Assembly: GCA_019695265.1 (NCBI GenBank)
Contig: JAIBAJ010000006.1
Location: forward strand, 1 to 64,000
From: Bacteroidia bacterium
Lineage (GTDB): Bacteria > Bacteroidota > Bacteroidia > JAIBAJ01
DNA length: 64,000 nt
Reading direction: 5' to 3'
Within the stretch, counting starts at the first letter, position 1. Every line of letters starts with the position of its first letter. A model generated the notes under the pieces. That model saw nothing but the letters and a program-made list of their open reading frames with translations. It was not told the origin of the DNA and did no database searches. This document shows positions 1 to 7,605 of this stretch, piece after piece. A program made the position numbers and the translations under genes.

Positions 1-480
1 AACTACGCGGAAAGAAACAAACCGCGCAATCTGCGGAAAGAAACAAACCGCGAAATCCGAGGAATGAAATAAACCGCGAACTCCGCGGAATGAGATTAAC
101 CGCGAACTCCGCGGAATGAGATTAACCGCGAACTCCGCGGAAAGAAACAAACCGCGAACTCCGCGGAAAGAAACAAACCGCGAACTCCGCGGAAAGAAAC
201 AAACCGCGAACTCCGCGGAAAGAAACAAACCGCGAACTCCGCGGAAAGAAACAAACCGCGCAATCTGCGGAAAGAAACAAACCGCGAAATCCGCGGAATG
301 AAATAAACCACGAACTCCGCGGAAGGAAACTAACCGCGAACTCCGCGGAATGGGATTAACAGCGAAATCCGCGGAAAGAAACTAACCGCGAAATCCGCGG
401 AAAGAAACTAACCGCGAACTCCGCGGAATGATATTAGCCGCGAACTCCGCGGAATGAAACTAACCGCGAACTCCGCGGAA
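1..480. repeat. 26-bp tandem array of hairpin units
   Basis: A 26-bp unit repeats in exact register from the window edge to about base 480. A CCGCG-like left arm falls at 22, 48, 74, 100 and every 26 bases up to 464, giving 18 full units plus a truncated one at base 1. Each unit can fold as CCGCG, a 5-base loop (AACTC or AAATC), CGCGG, followed by an A-rich linker such as AAAGAAACAA, ATGAGATTAA or ATGAAACTAA. In two units the loop side changes to CAATCTGCGG, which keeps pairing through a G.U. Units at 308 and 360 have lost one stem base. The short open frames through it arise because 3 x 26 is a multiple of 3; they are not genes. Confidence 0.95.
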
Positions 481-579
481 TATTAAAGGTCATCAAATCG
501 AAAGAATATTGTAAGATGTGAAAATTTTACATCCCTAATTGCCAGAAAATCTGCGGTTGGGATGTGTTTTATTAGGTAG

Positions 580-987
580 TTATCTAATAATAATGGTTTC
601 ACCATAATTCTTAGTCAAAACCACCCTTTTAATTTTTATAGGGTTTTCTCCAAAATTTACAATTAGTGCAAGTTGATTTCCTGAAACTTTTAAATAATTA
701 ATTCCTTGAGCTAATAATTGATCATTGATAGCCGACACAGTTTTTAATTCAAGAATTATTTTATCCCAAACTACAAAATCTGCATAGTAGTAATGTCTTA
801 GCAACTGGTTTTTATATTTTACGATAAATTGCTTTTCCCTTTCAAACGGAATTTTCCTGATCTTGAATTCTTCCATCAAGGCGTCTTTATATAAAGATTC
901 AAGGAAACCTGGACCTAGGTGGTTAAAAACTTCGTAGCAGCAATTGATAATTTCAGAGGATTCTGTCTTATACAAAATGGATTCCAT
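580..987 (-). CDS. GxxExxY family protein
   Basis: A 135-residue protein of the GxxExxY family, named after the motif seen here as GPGFLESLY near residues 26-34. The family is related to PD-(D/E)XK nucleases; the stretch with YADFVVWDKIILELK near residues 68-82 holds the D...ExK residues of that fold. These proteins are common in Bacteroidota and their biological role is not established; a nuclease-like or nucleic-acid role is inferred from the fold only. It starts with ATG and is a full-length family member. It sits alone beside the 26-bp hairpin array and is transcribed towards it. Family assignment is firm, function is not. Confidence 0.88.
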   Translation of the reverse strand: MESILYKTESSEIINCCYEVFNHLGPGFLESLYKDALMEEFKIRKIPFEREKQFIVKYKNQLLRHYYYADFVVWDKIILELKTVSAINDQLLAQGINYLKVSGNQLALIVNFGENPIKIKRVVLTKNYGETIIIR

Positions 988-1040
988 AAAAATAATGTAT
1001 ATATTAGGCTAAATTAGTCGATTTTAATCTAAGTTCCTAT

Positions 1041-1048
1041 TAATTTTG
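1041..1048 (+). promoter_or_regulatory. Candidate -7 box for the 1071 gene
   Basis: TAATTTTG matches the Bacteroidota -7 consensus TAnnTTTG and lies 22 bases before the ATG at 1071. No clear -33 TTTG at the usual spacing is present, so the call is tentative. Confidence 0.35.
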
Positions 1049-1070
1049 GAAAATAAAATTAGATATTAGA

Positions 1071-1475
1071 ATGTTAAAGGATATTCCAAATTTGCTTGTT
1101 GAAGATGTAGCTTTGGCAGTAGTAAAAGAGCAAAATATGGAGGGTGAGGAGGTTTATAACGTTTATGTAATTAACCTCAAGAACCGTGATTTGGAAGCTG
1201 TTTTAGTTTCGTCATCAGGATATGGTATTATTCAAGAAAAGGAAGTTAAAACGTCTGAATTAAGGCATTTTTTAGAAACTGTGCCTGCTCGTTCAGCTTC
1301 AAAGGTTGAAGCTATTGTTGAAGATGTTTTTGGAATCACGAACCAATATTGGTTAAGTTTTTACCTTGACAAGCAGATTTATGATAAAAAGTACATCTTT
1401 CTCCCCGAGTCCATTCGGGAAGAGAATTTTATTGTACTTCCAATACTTCAAAAGAAAGGAGTGATGATTTTATAG
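1071..1475 (+). CDS. Conserved hypothetical protein, 134 aa
   Basis: A 134-residue soluble protein with no signal peptide or membrane segment. I do not recognise a characterised domain; similar short proteins occur in other Bacteroidota genomes. The sequence reads like a compact alpha/beta fold: a beta-rich first half (residues 10-55, with VYVINLKNRDLEAVLVSS), a helix around 60-85, and a C-terminal stretch with FLPESIREENFIVLPIL. It stands alone on the plus strand between the divergent GxxExxY gene and the convergent dapA, so the neighbours give no clue. Coding quality is good: regular codon use, ATG start and an upstream -7-like box. Confidence 0.75.
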   Translation: MLKDIPNLLVEDVALAVVKEQNMEGEEVYNVYVINLKNRDLEAVLVSSSGYGIIQEKEVKTSELRHFLETVPARSASKVEAIVEDVFGITNQYWLSFYLDKQIYDKKYIFLPESIREENFIVLPILQKKGVMIL

Positions 1476-1504
1476 GTAAAAGCCTATGTCGATTATCTTT
1501 AGTA

Positions 1505-2383
1505 TTAGTGGTGGTGAATGGTTTCCCTTATTTTTGCTTTTAGCCCTTCGCTAGCATGCACTAAAGGAAGTCTAACATGAGAGCCACAAACTCCAAGTTC
1601 GTGCAAAATTGCTTTTACTCCCACCGGATTTCCTTCTGCAAAATGCAAGCCCATGAGGTCAAGCAAGGCGTAATGCAATTTACGAGCTGAGGCAAAGTCG
1701 CCTTTTAAGGAAAAACGAACCATTTCAGAAAATTTGGCAGGGAAACTATTGGCTACTACCGAAATTACACCTGAACCTCCTGCAGCAATTATAGGTAGAG
1801 TTAGATTATCATCTCCGGAAATCACCCGAAAGCCTTCCGGTTTATGGTTGATGATTTGCATAATTTGTTCCAGGCTTCCGGATGCTTCTTTGGTTGCCAC
1901 TACATTAGGTAATTCGCGAGCGATTCTTAAGGTTGTTTCTGCGCTAATATTGCTAGCAGTTCTACCTGGAACATTGTAAATAATTACAGGTTTTGGTGAA
2001 GCCTGGGATATCGCTTTGTAATGCTGAAAAATTCCTTCCTGGCTGGGTTTGTTATAGTAAGGAGAAACCGAGAGAATGGCCGAAATTTCGTTGAGGTTAT
2101 ATTCTTCCAATTGATTTAATACCTCGGCAGTATTGTTTCCGCCTATTCCTAGAACTACCGGCACCCTAGAGTTATTTACTTCAATTACTTTCGATACCAC
2201 TACTTCCTTTTCGGCTGCAGTGAGAGTAGCTGTTTCTCCGGTTGTTCCTAAAACTACTAAGTATTCAACTCCTCCTCCAATAACGTGTTCTACCAAATTG
2301 GCTAATCCGTTTAAGTCAACCTGACCACTTTGTGTAAAGGGAGTAACAAGGGCTACGCCTGTTCCATTTAAAAATTTAAGCAT
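1505..2383 (-). CDS. dapA: 4-hydroxy-tetrahydrodipicolinate synthase
   Basis: Condenses pyruvate with aspartate semialdehyde in the first committed step of lysine and diaminopimelate synthesis, in the cytoplasm. The 292-residue length is typical. Visible hallmarks are GTTGE at 46-50, the catalytic tyrosine in YNVPGR at 136-141, and the Schiff-base lysine K165 in VATKEASG. The TIM barrel is complete from residue 5 (GVALVTPF) to about 225, followed by the usual helical tail. The start codon overlaps the 3' end of the upstream DUF6913 gene by 8 bases, so the two are probably cotranscribed, with serC further upstream on the same strand. Confidence 0.97.
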   Translation of the reverse strand: MLKFLNGTGVALVTPFTQSGQVDLNGLANLVEHVIGGGVEYLVVLGTTGETATLTAAEKEVVVSKVIEVNNSRVPVVLGIGGNNTAEVLNQLEEYNLNEISAILSVSPYYNKPSQEGIFQHYKAISQASPKPVIIYNVPGRTASNISAETTLRIARELPNVVATKEASGSLEQIMQIINHKPEGFRVISGDDNLTLPIIAAGGSGVISVVANSFPAKFSEMVRFSLKGDFASARKLHYALLDLMGLHFAEGNPVGVKAILHELGVCGSHVRLPLVHASEGLKAKIRETIHHH

Positions 2384-2930
2384 TGCGAGGGTTGTTGATA
2401 ATGGTTAAATAATGTTTTACTTGTTGGATAAGGAACTTGAGGTCGGGTTTCTTTTCCACATTGATCATGATATCGTATAACTTTTCAAAGTTGGCATCTT
2501 GTCGTCCAACTTTGCATTTGGCTTTAGACCAGGTTAGCACATACAATTGAGGTAGAACCGGTTCCAGGGTAAGGTCAATTAAGAGGTCGTAAGATTCGTT
2601 GCAGAAATTATCCACCACGTGGTGACCTGGCATGTAATACCAATTTAAATCAGTTTTCAAGAAGAAATCGAATTCCAGCTTAGCTACCTGGAAATCTCGT
2701 GCCTCTTTGGTATCGACAAATCCCAAGGCTTTTACTGTTTTTTTTTCTTCTCGAAGTTGGCGCACAAATTCCCTAACAACGTTATGGGTTTCCATTTGAG
2801 TTGCATCGTAAAGGATGCCAATGTTTTTGGCATCCGCCAAGTTGGAAACTTTAATTGGCCGGGTTGGGACTTGTTCCTGCCTTAGCAGGTAAAACCCGAT
2901 TTTTCTTTTTATGTTTTCGATAAATTCCAA
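2376..2930 (-). CDS. DUF6913 family protein
   Basis: A 184-residue cytoplasmic protein of the Bacteroidota-restricted DUF6913 family; no biochemical function is known. The N-terminal 20 residues form a basic amphipathic helix, then an alpha/beta core begins with NIGILYDATQ near residue 36. No signal peptide or membrane segment is seen. It starts with TTG at 2928-2930; no in-frame ATG lies near the N-terminus. It lies 23 bases downstream of serC and overlaps dapA by 8 bases, so serC, this gene and dapA look like one amino-acid biosynthesis transcription unit. Any role in lysine or serine metabolism is inference from position alone. Confidence 0.8.
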   Translation of the reverse strand: MEFIENIKRKIGFYLLRQEQVPTRPIKVSNLADAKNIGILYDATQMETHNVVREFVRQLREEKKTVKALGFVDTKEARDFQVAKLEFDFFLKTDLNWYYMPGHHVVDNFCNESYDLLIDLTLEPVLPQLYVLTWSKAKCKVGRQDANFEKLYDIMINVEKKPDLKFLIQQVKHYLTIINNPRNA

Positions 2931-2953
2931 AGGCAGAGGGTAGGGTAGTGGAC

Positions 2954-4027
2954 TTAAGCAAATTTGCGACCGAATTCGCGCATAACATCAACCAAAACTT
3001 GAACACTTTCGAGTGGCAAGGCATTGTACATAGAAGCTCTGTACCCTCCTACACTGCGGTGACCTTTTAATCCACTGATATTGGCTTCTTTCAAAAGTTT
3101 TGAAAATTCTGCATCCAGTGATTCATTCTTAAGCAAAAAGGTTGCATTCATCCAGGAGCGGTCTTCTTTAGCAGCCGTGCCAATGAAGGCCGGGTTAGCA
3201 TCCAATTCCTGGTAAAACAACGATTGCTTTTTATTGTTTATTTCTTCAATCCAGGCCACACCACCATTGTCTTTTAGCCATTGCAGAGTAAGCATGGAAA
3301 CATATACTGCATAAACAGATGGAGTATTGTACATGCTTTCGCCGTCGATGTGTACCTTGTAATCGAGCATAGATGGGATAGTTCTTCCTGTTTTACCAAG
3401 TAATTCATCTTTAACTATGACCATGGTTGTTCCTGCTGGACCCATGTTTTTTTGGGCTCCGGCGTAAATCAGGTCAAATTTCGAAGCATCGAATTGGCGG
3501 GAAAAAATGTCGGAAGACATATCGCATACCAAAGGAACTTTTGTTTCGGGAAATTGACGGAATTGAGTTCCGTAAATAGTATTATTGCTCGTGAAATGGA
3601 AATAGTCTACATCGGTTGGAATGGTAAAGCCTTTGGGGATGTAGGAGAAGTTCTTGTCTTTTGAAGAGGCAACTTCCACTACTTCACCAAGAAGTTTAGC
3701 TTCTTTTATGGCCTTGGAAGCCCAAACTCCGGTATTGGCATAAGCTGCTTTTCCGCCAAGTTTCATCAGATTGTAAGGAACCATTAGGAATTGAAGGCTT
3801 GCACCACCTTGAAGGTATAATACTGAATAACCGCTAGGTAAGTTGAGCAGGTCTTTTACCAATTGTTGAGCCTTTTCCATATCGGCAACGAAGTCTTTAC
3901 CGCGGTGCGATACTTCTAAAATGGAAAGTCCGCTTTGGTGGTAATTTAAAATGGCAGATGCGGCTTGTTCTAGTACAACTTGAGGAAGAATTCCCGGACC
4001 GGCAGAAAAGTTATGTGGTTTGCTCAT
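2954..4027 (-). CDS. serC: Phosphoserine aminotransferase
   Basis: PLP-dependent aminotransferase converting 3-phosphohydroxypyruvate and glutamate into O-phosphoserine (serine pathway); the same enzyme also serves pyridoxine synthesis in many bacteria. The 357-residue length matches class V SerC. The N-terminal [11 protein letters not shown], the GGASLQF loop near 74-80 and the PLP lysine K193 in [10 protein letters not shown] are present, and the C-terminus has the expected [15 protein letters not shown]. It is the first gene of a probable serC-DUF6913-dapA unit. A -7-like box lies at 4079-4086, and the terminator of the preceding siaBC pair sits just above it. Confidence 0.97.
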   Translation of the reverse strand: MSKPHNFSAGPGILPQVVLEQAASAILNYHQSGLSILEVSHRGKDFVADMEKAQQLVKDLLNLPSGYSVLYLQGGASLQFLMVPYNLMKLGGKAAYANTGVWASKAIKEAKLLGEVVEVASSKDKNFSYIPKGFTIPTDVDYFHFTSNNTIYGTQFRQFPETKVPLVCDMSSDIFSRQFDASKFDLIYAGAQKNMGPAGTTMVIVKDELLGKTGRTIPSMLDYKVHIDGESMYNTPSVYAVYVSMLTLQWLKDNGGVAWIEEINNKKQSLFYQELDANPAFIGTAAKEDRSWMNATFLLKNESLDAEFSKLLKEANISGLKGHRSVGGYRASMYNALPLESVQVLVDVMREFGRKFA

Positions 4028-4078
4028 TGGCTGGAGGTATTGATAGCGGAAAAGAATAAAAACGATTCAATTCCGGTG

Positions 4079-4086
4079 CAAAAATA
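4079..4086 (-). promoter_or_regulatory. Candidate -7 box for serC
   Basis: Minus-strand TATTTTTG fits TAnnTTTG and lies about 50 bases before the serC ATG. It abuts the A/T tract of the siaC terminator, so part of the match could be terminator sequence. No good -33 element is seen. Confidence 0.4.
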
Positions 4087-4118
4087 AAAAAGCCCCTCGG
4101 TTTTCCGAAGGGCTTTTG
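4081..4118 (-). terminator. Rho-independent terminator after siaC
   Basis: On the minus strand, AAAAGCCC-T-TCGG, a 4-base AAAA loop, and CCGA-G-GGGCTTTT form a 12-bp stem with one mismatch, followed by a T-rich tract. It lies directly after the siaC stop. Confidence 0.85.
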
Positions 4119-4135
4119 AAAATAGATGTTAACGA

Positions 4136-4516
4136 TTATTCTTGGATTTCAATCATTTTGAATGGAACTCCGATAATACTTTGGTAATCTTCACCGGCTT
4201 CCAGCATATCTTCATCGTCTTCTTCATAGTACCAATTAACTACCACTTCATTTCCTTTTTTAGAAAGATGCTCAAGTTTTTTAAACAAATCCAAAAGGCA
4301 TTTGCTGCTGCTGGTGTTAAAATATTCCAATTGGATATTAACCATGGTTTTGCTTTGGGGCTTGTTCACATAATCATCAAGCCATTCAATTAATGGTTTA
4401 TAAAACTCAATGGAATTTTCAGGAATCGAACGCCCTTTCAAACGCAATTCGCCTTTGTCTCCATCAAATTCTACCCCTGGTGTTTTTGGTGTTCCGTCGT
4501 AATGAATTTTTTCCAT
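4136..4516 (-). CDS. siaC: SiaC-type regulatory phosphoprotein (DUF1987)
   Basis: A 126-residue protein of the DUF1987/SiaC family. In Pseudomonas aeruginosa SiaC is phosphorylated by SiaB on a threonine and, when unphosphorylated, binds and activates the diguanylate cyclase SiaD. The likely phospho-site is T68 in EYFNTSSSK, a strongly conserved family motif. I chose the ATG at 4516 over the TTG at 4525 because the TTG overlaps the siaB stop and the ATG leaves a 5-base gap. The gene follows siaB and ends at a strong terminator, so the two form a unit. No SiaD or SiaA homologue is in the window, so the output here is unknown. Confidence 0.9.
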   Translation of the reverse strand: MEKIHYDGTPKTPGVEFDGDKGELRLKGRSIPENSIEFYKPLIEWLDDYVNKPQSKTMVNIQLEYFNTSSSKCLLDLFKKLEHLSKKGNEVVVNWYYEEDDEDMLEAGEDYQSIIGVPFKMIEIQE

Positions 4517-4521
4517 TTTAA

Positions 4522-5076
4522 TCAAATATTATGGTGTGATTCTACTTTAATATTAAGGCTAAAAAAGGAATAGCCGTCTTTAACTTCAAAAAAGTCGTAA
4601 TTTAATTTTTGTCCTGTTTTTCTGGCAATGTCAATCATTCCGAGTCCGGCGCCGCCTTTCTCGCTTAATTGCTCATTGTTCAACATTTCTTTGTAGTAGG
4701 TTTTTAATTCTTCCGGACTTAAGGAATTAATCTTTTCCAACCTGGATTTAAAACCCGCTACTTTTTCAGTTTTAATGTAATTTCCTGTTAAAATGCTGTA
4801 GCTATTTTCACCCAAACCAATCATGAATATGGCTGAGCGTTCGCTTTTGCTACCCGTCAGTTCAACTTCATCTATGTGGTGATATAAATTTTGCAGACAT
4901 TCAACCAAAACATTGTAAACCTTTTTCCTAAGCTTAGGTTCTTCGTTTTTATCGTTCATCCTCGATTCCATAATTTGGAGGATTGAACTCATCAGGTCGT
5001 CCGTAATATCACCTTTAAAGGACAACATGATATTGTTGGCCTCCATTCGATTATATAAATCAAAGATATCTATCAT
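4522..5076 (-). CDS. siaB: SiaB family protein kinase
   Basis: A 184-residue member of the SiaB (DUF6272) family, a GHKL-like kinase of partner-switch systems comparable to anti-sigma-factor kinases. Visible features are an N-box-like helix with ECLQNLYHH at 59-67 and a glycine-rich GGAGLGMIDIARK from 141. It would phosphorylate SiaC, encoded 5 bases downstream. In Pseudomonas the pair controls c-di-GMP and biofilm; many Bacteroidota carry siaB-siaC with other partners. About 120 bases separate it from the upstream dgkA-like gene. Confidence in the family is high; the regulated process cannot be read from this window. Confidence 0.88.
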   Translation of the reverse strand: MIDIFDLYNRMEANNIMLSFKGDITDDLMSSILQIMESRMNDKNEEPKLRKKVYNVLVECLQNLYHHIDEVELTGSKSERSAIFMIGLGENSYSILTGNYIKTEKVAGFKSRLEKINSLSPEELKTYYKEMLNNEQLSEKGGAGLGMIDIARKTGQKLNYDFFEVKDGYSFFSLNIKVESHHNI

Positions 5077-5197
5077 AAACTTCTTACGGGCTTGTAATAA
5101 GGACTGACCTAAAACGTGATGAACAAACTTTGGTTACAACAAATGAAAAAATATTTCGATAAATTACCCAAAGTTTTTTCGAGATGTTATGAACGTA

Positions 5198-5578
5198 TTA
5201 ATTAACAATGGAGGAAATTAGGAGTAAAGCCTTAGGTACAAACAAAATTAAACCTATGCAAGCAGCTATGATACTTGCAACAAGAACTGCGCCGGCTGCC
5301 AGGTCTTTTGCCTTTCCGGCAAGTTCTTTTTTTTCGGGTGAAACCAAATCCACTACATTTTCGATGGCCGAGTTGATCATTTCGGCCATCATAACTATAC
5401 CAATGCAAAGCAGTACTATAAGCCATTCCAAGCGATTAAGTTTAAAAATGAAGCCTGAAATTAGAACTAGAACAGCCAATATCAGGTGGATTTGGGCATG
5501 AGCCTCTTCCTTGAAAAATCGCCCAATGCCTTGTCCTGCATAGGTAAAAGCCTTTTTTCTTTTTTCCCAATAGTTCAT
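5198..5578 (-). CDS. dgkA: Diacylglycerol/undecaprenol kinase family protein
   Basis: A 126-residue integral membrane kinase of the DgkA family, which phosphorylates diacylglycerol or undecaprenol at the inner membrane. Three hydrophobic segments are visible (about 28-45, 50-68 and 92-120). The family signature around EMINSAIENVVDLVSPEKKELAGKAKD holds the conserved acidic and asparagine residues. Whether it acts on diacylglycerol or undecaprenol cannot be told; soluble-domain-free members from Gram-positives are undecaprenol kinases, which would fit the envelope-heavy gene content here. It is complete with an ATG start and lies on the same strand as siaBC, separated by 121 bases. Confidence 0.92.
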   Translation of the reverse strand: MNYWEKRKKAFTYAGQGIGRFFKEEAHAQIHLILAVLVLISGFIFKLNRLEWLIVLLCIGIVMMAEMINSAIENVVDLVSPEKKELAGKAKDLAAGAVLVASIIAACIGLILFVPKALLLISSIVN

Positions 5579-5750
5579 TTTCCAAAAGTATATTTTTAAA
5601 ATACATCCTTTTCAATCGAATAAATAAATCAAATGGAGCGTTAATTCCACCGAAGATTGTTTGCGCCGAAGGAAATGCTCAACTGCTTTTATAATGGTAG
5701 GTTGAAGATGTTAATTTGCAGGAAAGGACTCCTTTTTTAATTCTTTTTAT

Positions 5751-5908
5751 GCGGGCCCCCTCCGCCCAATTAGCTTTTTATTATATCCAAAACAACCTGC
5801 ACGGGCGTTCGGGTCACGCTTTCGGCTGTAGTCCTCGTCCCCCTAGGCTAAAGCCGTAGTGGTCCTGTGGGCTACTTGCCTCTATCGTTGCCCGAGGGTG
5901 CAAGTCCC
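5751..5908 (+). repeat. Type A interspersed structured repeat, copy A1
   Basis: Copy of the GC-rich element that recurs six times here. It opens with GCGGGCCCCCTCCGCC and ends near GTTGCCCGAGGGTGCAAG. Predicted pairing: outer CGGGC/GCCCG, middle GTAGTCC/GGGCTAC (one G.U), apical GGC-TAAA-GCC with flanking C/G pairs. The 5' part between about 5768 and 5800 is AT-rich and differs in every copy. It lies between divergent dgkA and hppD. No open frame is conserved between copies. Confidence 0.9.
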
Positions 5909-6534
5909 AAATGATAGCAAATTGTACTAGCATGTGCATTGCCATTATACCCATGTTTTTTGAGAAATAGCCCGAATCGACTTAGAAAATACAATGGCAA
6001 ATGCCTAGGATGCAATAGGTTAGGCCAATTTTTCAAGAAAATTTGAATATAAACCCAAATTCCAAAAGAAGTGAAACTTCTAGAATAAAACAGCTAACTA
6101 ATGGCTGACCTTCCTTTGACCAAAGATATTTTTGATAGGAATAAGCTCTATAAAACGTAGAAATTCTGGTCAGGGAAATGACGTTTAGTTAAAGGTTTAG
6201 CTTTTTGAAATTCAAAGGAATTTAATTTATGTCACTTTTTTTGGATGGATTGTTTGTTTTTAAAGGTATCCAAGAGGTCACTTCGTGAGTAGGCATTGCC
6301 CCAAAAAGTAACCAAAAAGGTCTAGGCTCAGCAAACGTCCACCCGCTCTTGCTGTTCCCTGAAAAACTAAGCAATGGGTCAAAGATGGACGCTGACCCAC
6401 TTATCCATTCGCACATGTCCATCTTTTAAATCGGTCCTTCCGGAAAATCTGAATCGCAATGTTCAATCTTTTGTACTCGGAAGGCCTACGACATTGCAAG
6501 TTTTTCAAGGGAACATCAATTCACAGCCGCGGCG

Positions 6535-6566
6535 CGCCCCGTGCTGAGCCAGGCCAACGCACGGCG
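6535..6566. repeat. GC-rich hairpin
   Basis: CGCCCCGTGC at 6535-6544 pairs with GCACGGCG at 6559-6566, leaving two bulged C residues and a 14-base loop containing GCCAGGC. It stands in a GC-rich island of about 50 bases inside AT-rich DNA and has no T-tract, so it is not a standard terminator. Confidence 0.6.
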
Positions 6567-6894
6567 TTCTAACAGGCTTTTGTGCAAGGGCTTATACGGT
6601 TATAAAAATCATTATTCCATTATTTAATCTTTCTTCAAAAAGAAAATTCAATTTTTTTTTCAAATTCCTGAAATACAATGACTTAAATTCTAGTTAGATG
6701 GAAATTGTCATAAGAAATTTTAAACTTCGTTTTGAGACAAGTGTTAGGATGGTTTTCAAGTAATTTTTACCGAGAAAACATTATGCAAGACCTATTTAAG
6801 AATTAGCCTTATTGGTAAAATTAGGTCTAACATAATGTAACCTCGGCACTAACTAACACTAGCTCGGGGTTAACCCGAATCTTCCCACATCCCA

Positions 6895-6938
6895 CCGAAA
6901 TTGCCATTTGTTCACTTCGTTTCAAATGACAATTTCGG
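6895..6938. repeat. 16-bp inverted repeat
   Basis: The arms CCGAAATTGCCATTTG (6895-6910) and CAAATGACAATTTCGG (6923-6938) are complementary at 15 of 16 positions around a 12-base loop. A second small dyad, TCGGG...CCCGA, lies just before it at 6864-6878. No run of T follows on either strand, which argues against a terminator. No gene is within 600 bases on either side. Confidence 0.85.
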
Positions 6939-7298
6939 GATAAAATGGGCCAATACTTATTATCCATTCGGTATTATAAATGTGCAACCAACCAGGGGGG
7001 ATAAGTTGTTAAACAATTGAAAATAAATGGCTTGGATATTTTTTTTCAGCAGCCCATGTTCGTGCCAATAGTAAATCTAAAATAGTCCAACTATAATTGT
7101 ATTAAATTGCGTTTACTTCGTTACTTGCCACCGTAATTTGAAACATGGTTTTGGACTTTTCTTCAAGAAGCCGTGGGAATAGTAAATACGAATAATTCCA
7201 TAATGGAACCAAAATGGAGAATTGGGTTGTAAGTAATTTGTTTTCGATGGAAGTTATGAAAATGAATTCAATAAAGGATGGCAGTAGTAAGGAAGGAT

Positions 7299-7454
7299 GG
7301 GCTTGCACCCCGGGCAACGATTGAGGCAGTGTAGCCCACAAGGATGCGCAGTGTTAACGAAGCAGACTGAGGACTACCGCCGAAAGCGTGACCCGAACGC
7401 CGTGTTTGATACCTTAAGATTTGCACCAACATTGAAGGCGGAAGGGGGCCCGCC
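7299..7454 (-). repeat. Type A interspersed structured repeat, copy A2
   Basis: Minus-strand copy and the most diverged of the six. The outer CGGGC/GCCCG and middle GTAGTCC/GGGCTAC stems are kept, while the apical region is changed (a TTAAC loop flanked by TGC/GCA). It faces copy A1 across a 1.4-kb gene-free stretch and ends about 125 bases before the hppD promoter. Confidence 0.88.
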
Positions 7455-7578
7455 AAAACAAAATTTAAATAGGAAGCAAATTACAATAAACCTTCGAGAG
7501 CAGAGCTATTACAAAATGATATTAATCAGTTACCTAAAACTACCCCGAAATAGCTACACAAGCAATGACACTATTCCT

Positions 7579-7586
7579 TAAATTTG
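7579..7586 (+). promoter_or_regulatory. Candidate -7 box for hppD
   Basis: TAAATTTG, a full match to TAnnTTTG, ends 19 bases before the hppD ATG, implying a leader of roughly a dozen bases. No clear TTTG is found at the -33 position. Confidence 0.5.
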
Positions 7587-7605
7587 CACACCAATAATTA
7601 CTTCA

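Larger units (their letters stand above)
5909..7298. other. Gene-free stretch between inverted repeats A1 and A2
   Basis: I find no credible gene in these 1.4 kb; open frames are short and lack family resemblance. Structures that stand out are a GC-rich hairpin at 6535-6566, a short inverted repeat at 6864-6878, a strong 16-bp inverted repeat at 6895-6938, and a weak direct repeat sharing AATAGTAAAT at 7041-7078 and 7157-7188. The segment around 6290-6330 holds AAAAAGTAACCAAAAAGG, resembling degenerate intergenic sequence I have seen in other Bacteroidota. The stretch may be decayed mobile DNA. Confidence 0.6.

Noticed and set aside
96-311. Open frames on both strands through the 26-bp array
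   Set aside because: They arise from the repeat period (three units equal 26 codons), give low-complexity repeats of one short motif, and occur on both strands at once.
1-480. CRISPR array
   Set aside because: There are no unique spacers: the 10-base linkers are near-copies of each other and the unit is 26 bp throughout. No cas gene is near.
6222-6422. 66-codon open frame on the minus strand
   Set aside because: Lies in the gene-free stretch, lacks a family resemblance, and its sequence follows degenerate intergenic sequence.
7297-7581. 94-codon open frame overlapping repeat A2
   Set aside because: It is read through the repeat, is not conserved in the other copies and ends across the hppD promoter.
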